This document shows, piece by piece, positions 6,512 to 6,819 of a stretch of 6,819 bases of DNA. The DNA is taken from contig CALEYY010000042.1 in NCBI GenBank assembly GCA_937928295.1, positions 1 to 6,819 on the forward strand, in the 5' to 3' direction. The translations under genes were made by a program, and so were the position numbers. Numbering within the stretch: position 1 is the first letter of the stretch; each line of letters starts with the position of its first letter. This stretch comes from an uncultured Moraxellaceae bacterium. GTDB taxonomy: Bacteria; Pseudomonadota; Gammaproteobacteria; Pseudomonadales; Moraxellaceae. The notes beneath the pieces were generated by a model. It was not told the origin of the DNA. It saw only the letters and a list, made by a program, of their open reading frames with translations, and made no database searches.

Positions 6512-6819
6512 TCAGAGTTGAAAGCGGTAGCCAACGCCGGTTTCGGTCAGAAAGTGCTGGGGTTGGGCAGGATCGCCCTCCAGCTTTTGGCGCAGATGGC
6601 CTACATAAATGCGTAGGTAGTGGTTGCTCTCGGCGTAGCCCGGCCCCCAGACCTCACGCAGCAAATGACGATGCGTCAGCACTTTGCCGGCATTCGCCAG
6701 CAGCACGCCGAGCAGGCGGTATTCAATGGGCGTGAGGTGAATGTCGTTGCCGGCACGGCTGACATGACGGCGCGCGAGATCGACCTCAACCTCGCCAAAG
6801 CGCACCACCGGCTCGCTAT
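6512..6819 (-). CDS. kdpE: KdpE-like response regulator, C-terminal DNA-binding part (cut by window edge)
   Basis: The last 102 or so residues of an OmpR/PhoB-family response regulator; the reading frame stays open past the window end, so the phosphoacceptor receiver domain lies outside. The visible part is a winged-helix DNA-binding domain: HLTPIEYRLLGVLLANAGKV, then REVWGP, then the recognition-helix region NHYLRIYVGHLRQKLE, and the final wing TETGVGYRF. This order and wording closely match E. coli KdpE as I remember it, including the LTPIE, VWGP and SHYLRIYMGHLRQKLE-type blocks, and fit KdpE better than other OmpR-type regulators. KdpE, phosphorylated by the membrane kinase KdpD, activates the kdpFABC K+ pump genes when K+ is scarce. 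kdpD and kdpFABC may lie beyond the right edge (inference). The GTG at 6806-6808 is an internal codon, not the start: the codons before it already read S-E-P in frame. Confidence 0.88.
   Translation of the reverse strand, partial: SEPVVRFGEVEVDLARRHVSRAGNDIHLTPIEYRLLGVLLANAGKVLTHRHLLREVWGPGYAESNHYLRIYVGHLRQKLEGDPAQPQHFLTETGVGYRFQL

Noticed and set aside
6502..6515. CTGAC-AGAG-GTCAG stem at the kdpE stop as a terminator before kup copy 2
   Set aside because: Only 5 base pairs and no T-run on the - strand; too weak to separate the two genes.

Overview
The window is GC-rich bacterial chromosome-like DNA with short intergenic gaps, good Shine-Dalgarno sites and a tRNA-Ser gene that encodes its own CCA end. 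The proteins (KatG, two Kup transporters, a KdpE regulator) resemble proteobacterial versions, so a gamma- or betaproteobacterium is the most likely source. This is a judgement from memory of the families; the sequence alone does not fix the genus.

Layout. Positions 1-274 hold a small open frame with a perfect Shine-Dalgarno and a convincing export signal, which runs out of frame into the catalase-peroxidase gene katG (178-2331, +). A strong stem-loop with T-runs on both sides (about 2364-2418) follows katG and can serve both katG and the opposing tRNA-Ser(GGA) gene (2423-2513, -). Between the tRNA and the first potassium transporter lie back-to-back promoters. kup copy 1 (2686-4575, +) meets kup copy 2 (4601-6478, -) tail to tail, only 25 bases apart. 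Upstream of kup copy 2 on the same strand, 33 bases away, is the 3' part of kdpE (6512 to the window edge, -), whose N-terminal half lies outside the window.

How the genes fit together. katG is a hydrogen peroxide defence gene and appears to be its own transcription unit here. The right-hand two thirds is about potassium: two full-length Kup-type K+ uptake proteins plus the DNA-binding half of KdpE, the response regulator of the high-affinity Kdp K+ pump. The kdpE-kup arrangement suggests that one Kup copy is co-transcribed with the K+ sensing system while the other has its own promoter, so the two paralogues may be used under different conditions (inference).

No mobile element, CRISPR array or unfamiliar multi-gene system is visible. 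The most unusual points are the out-of-frame signal peptide in front of katG, the convergent kup pair with a tiny inverted repeat at the junction, and the kdpE-kup linkage.
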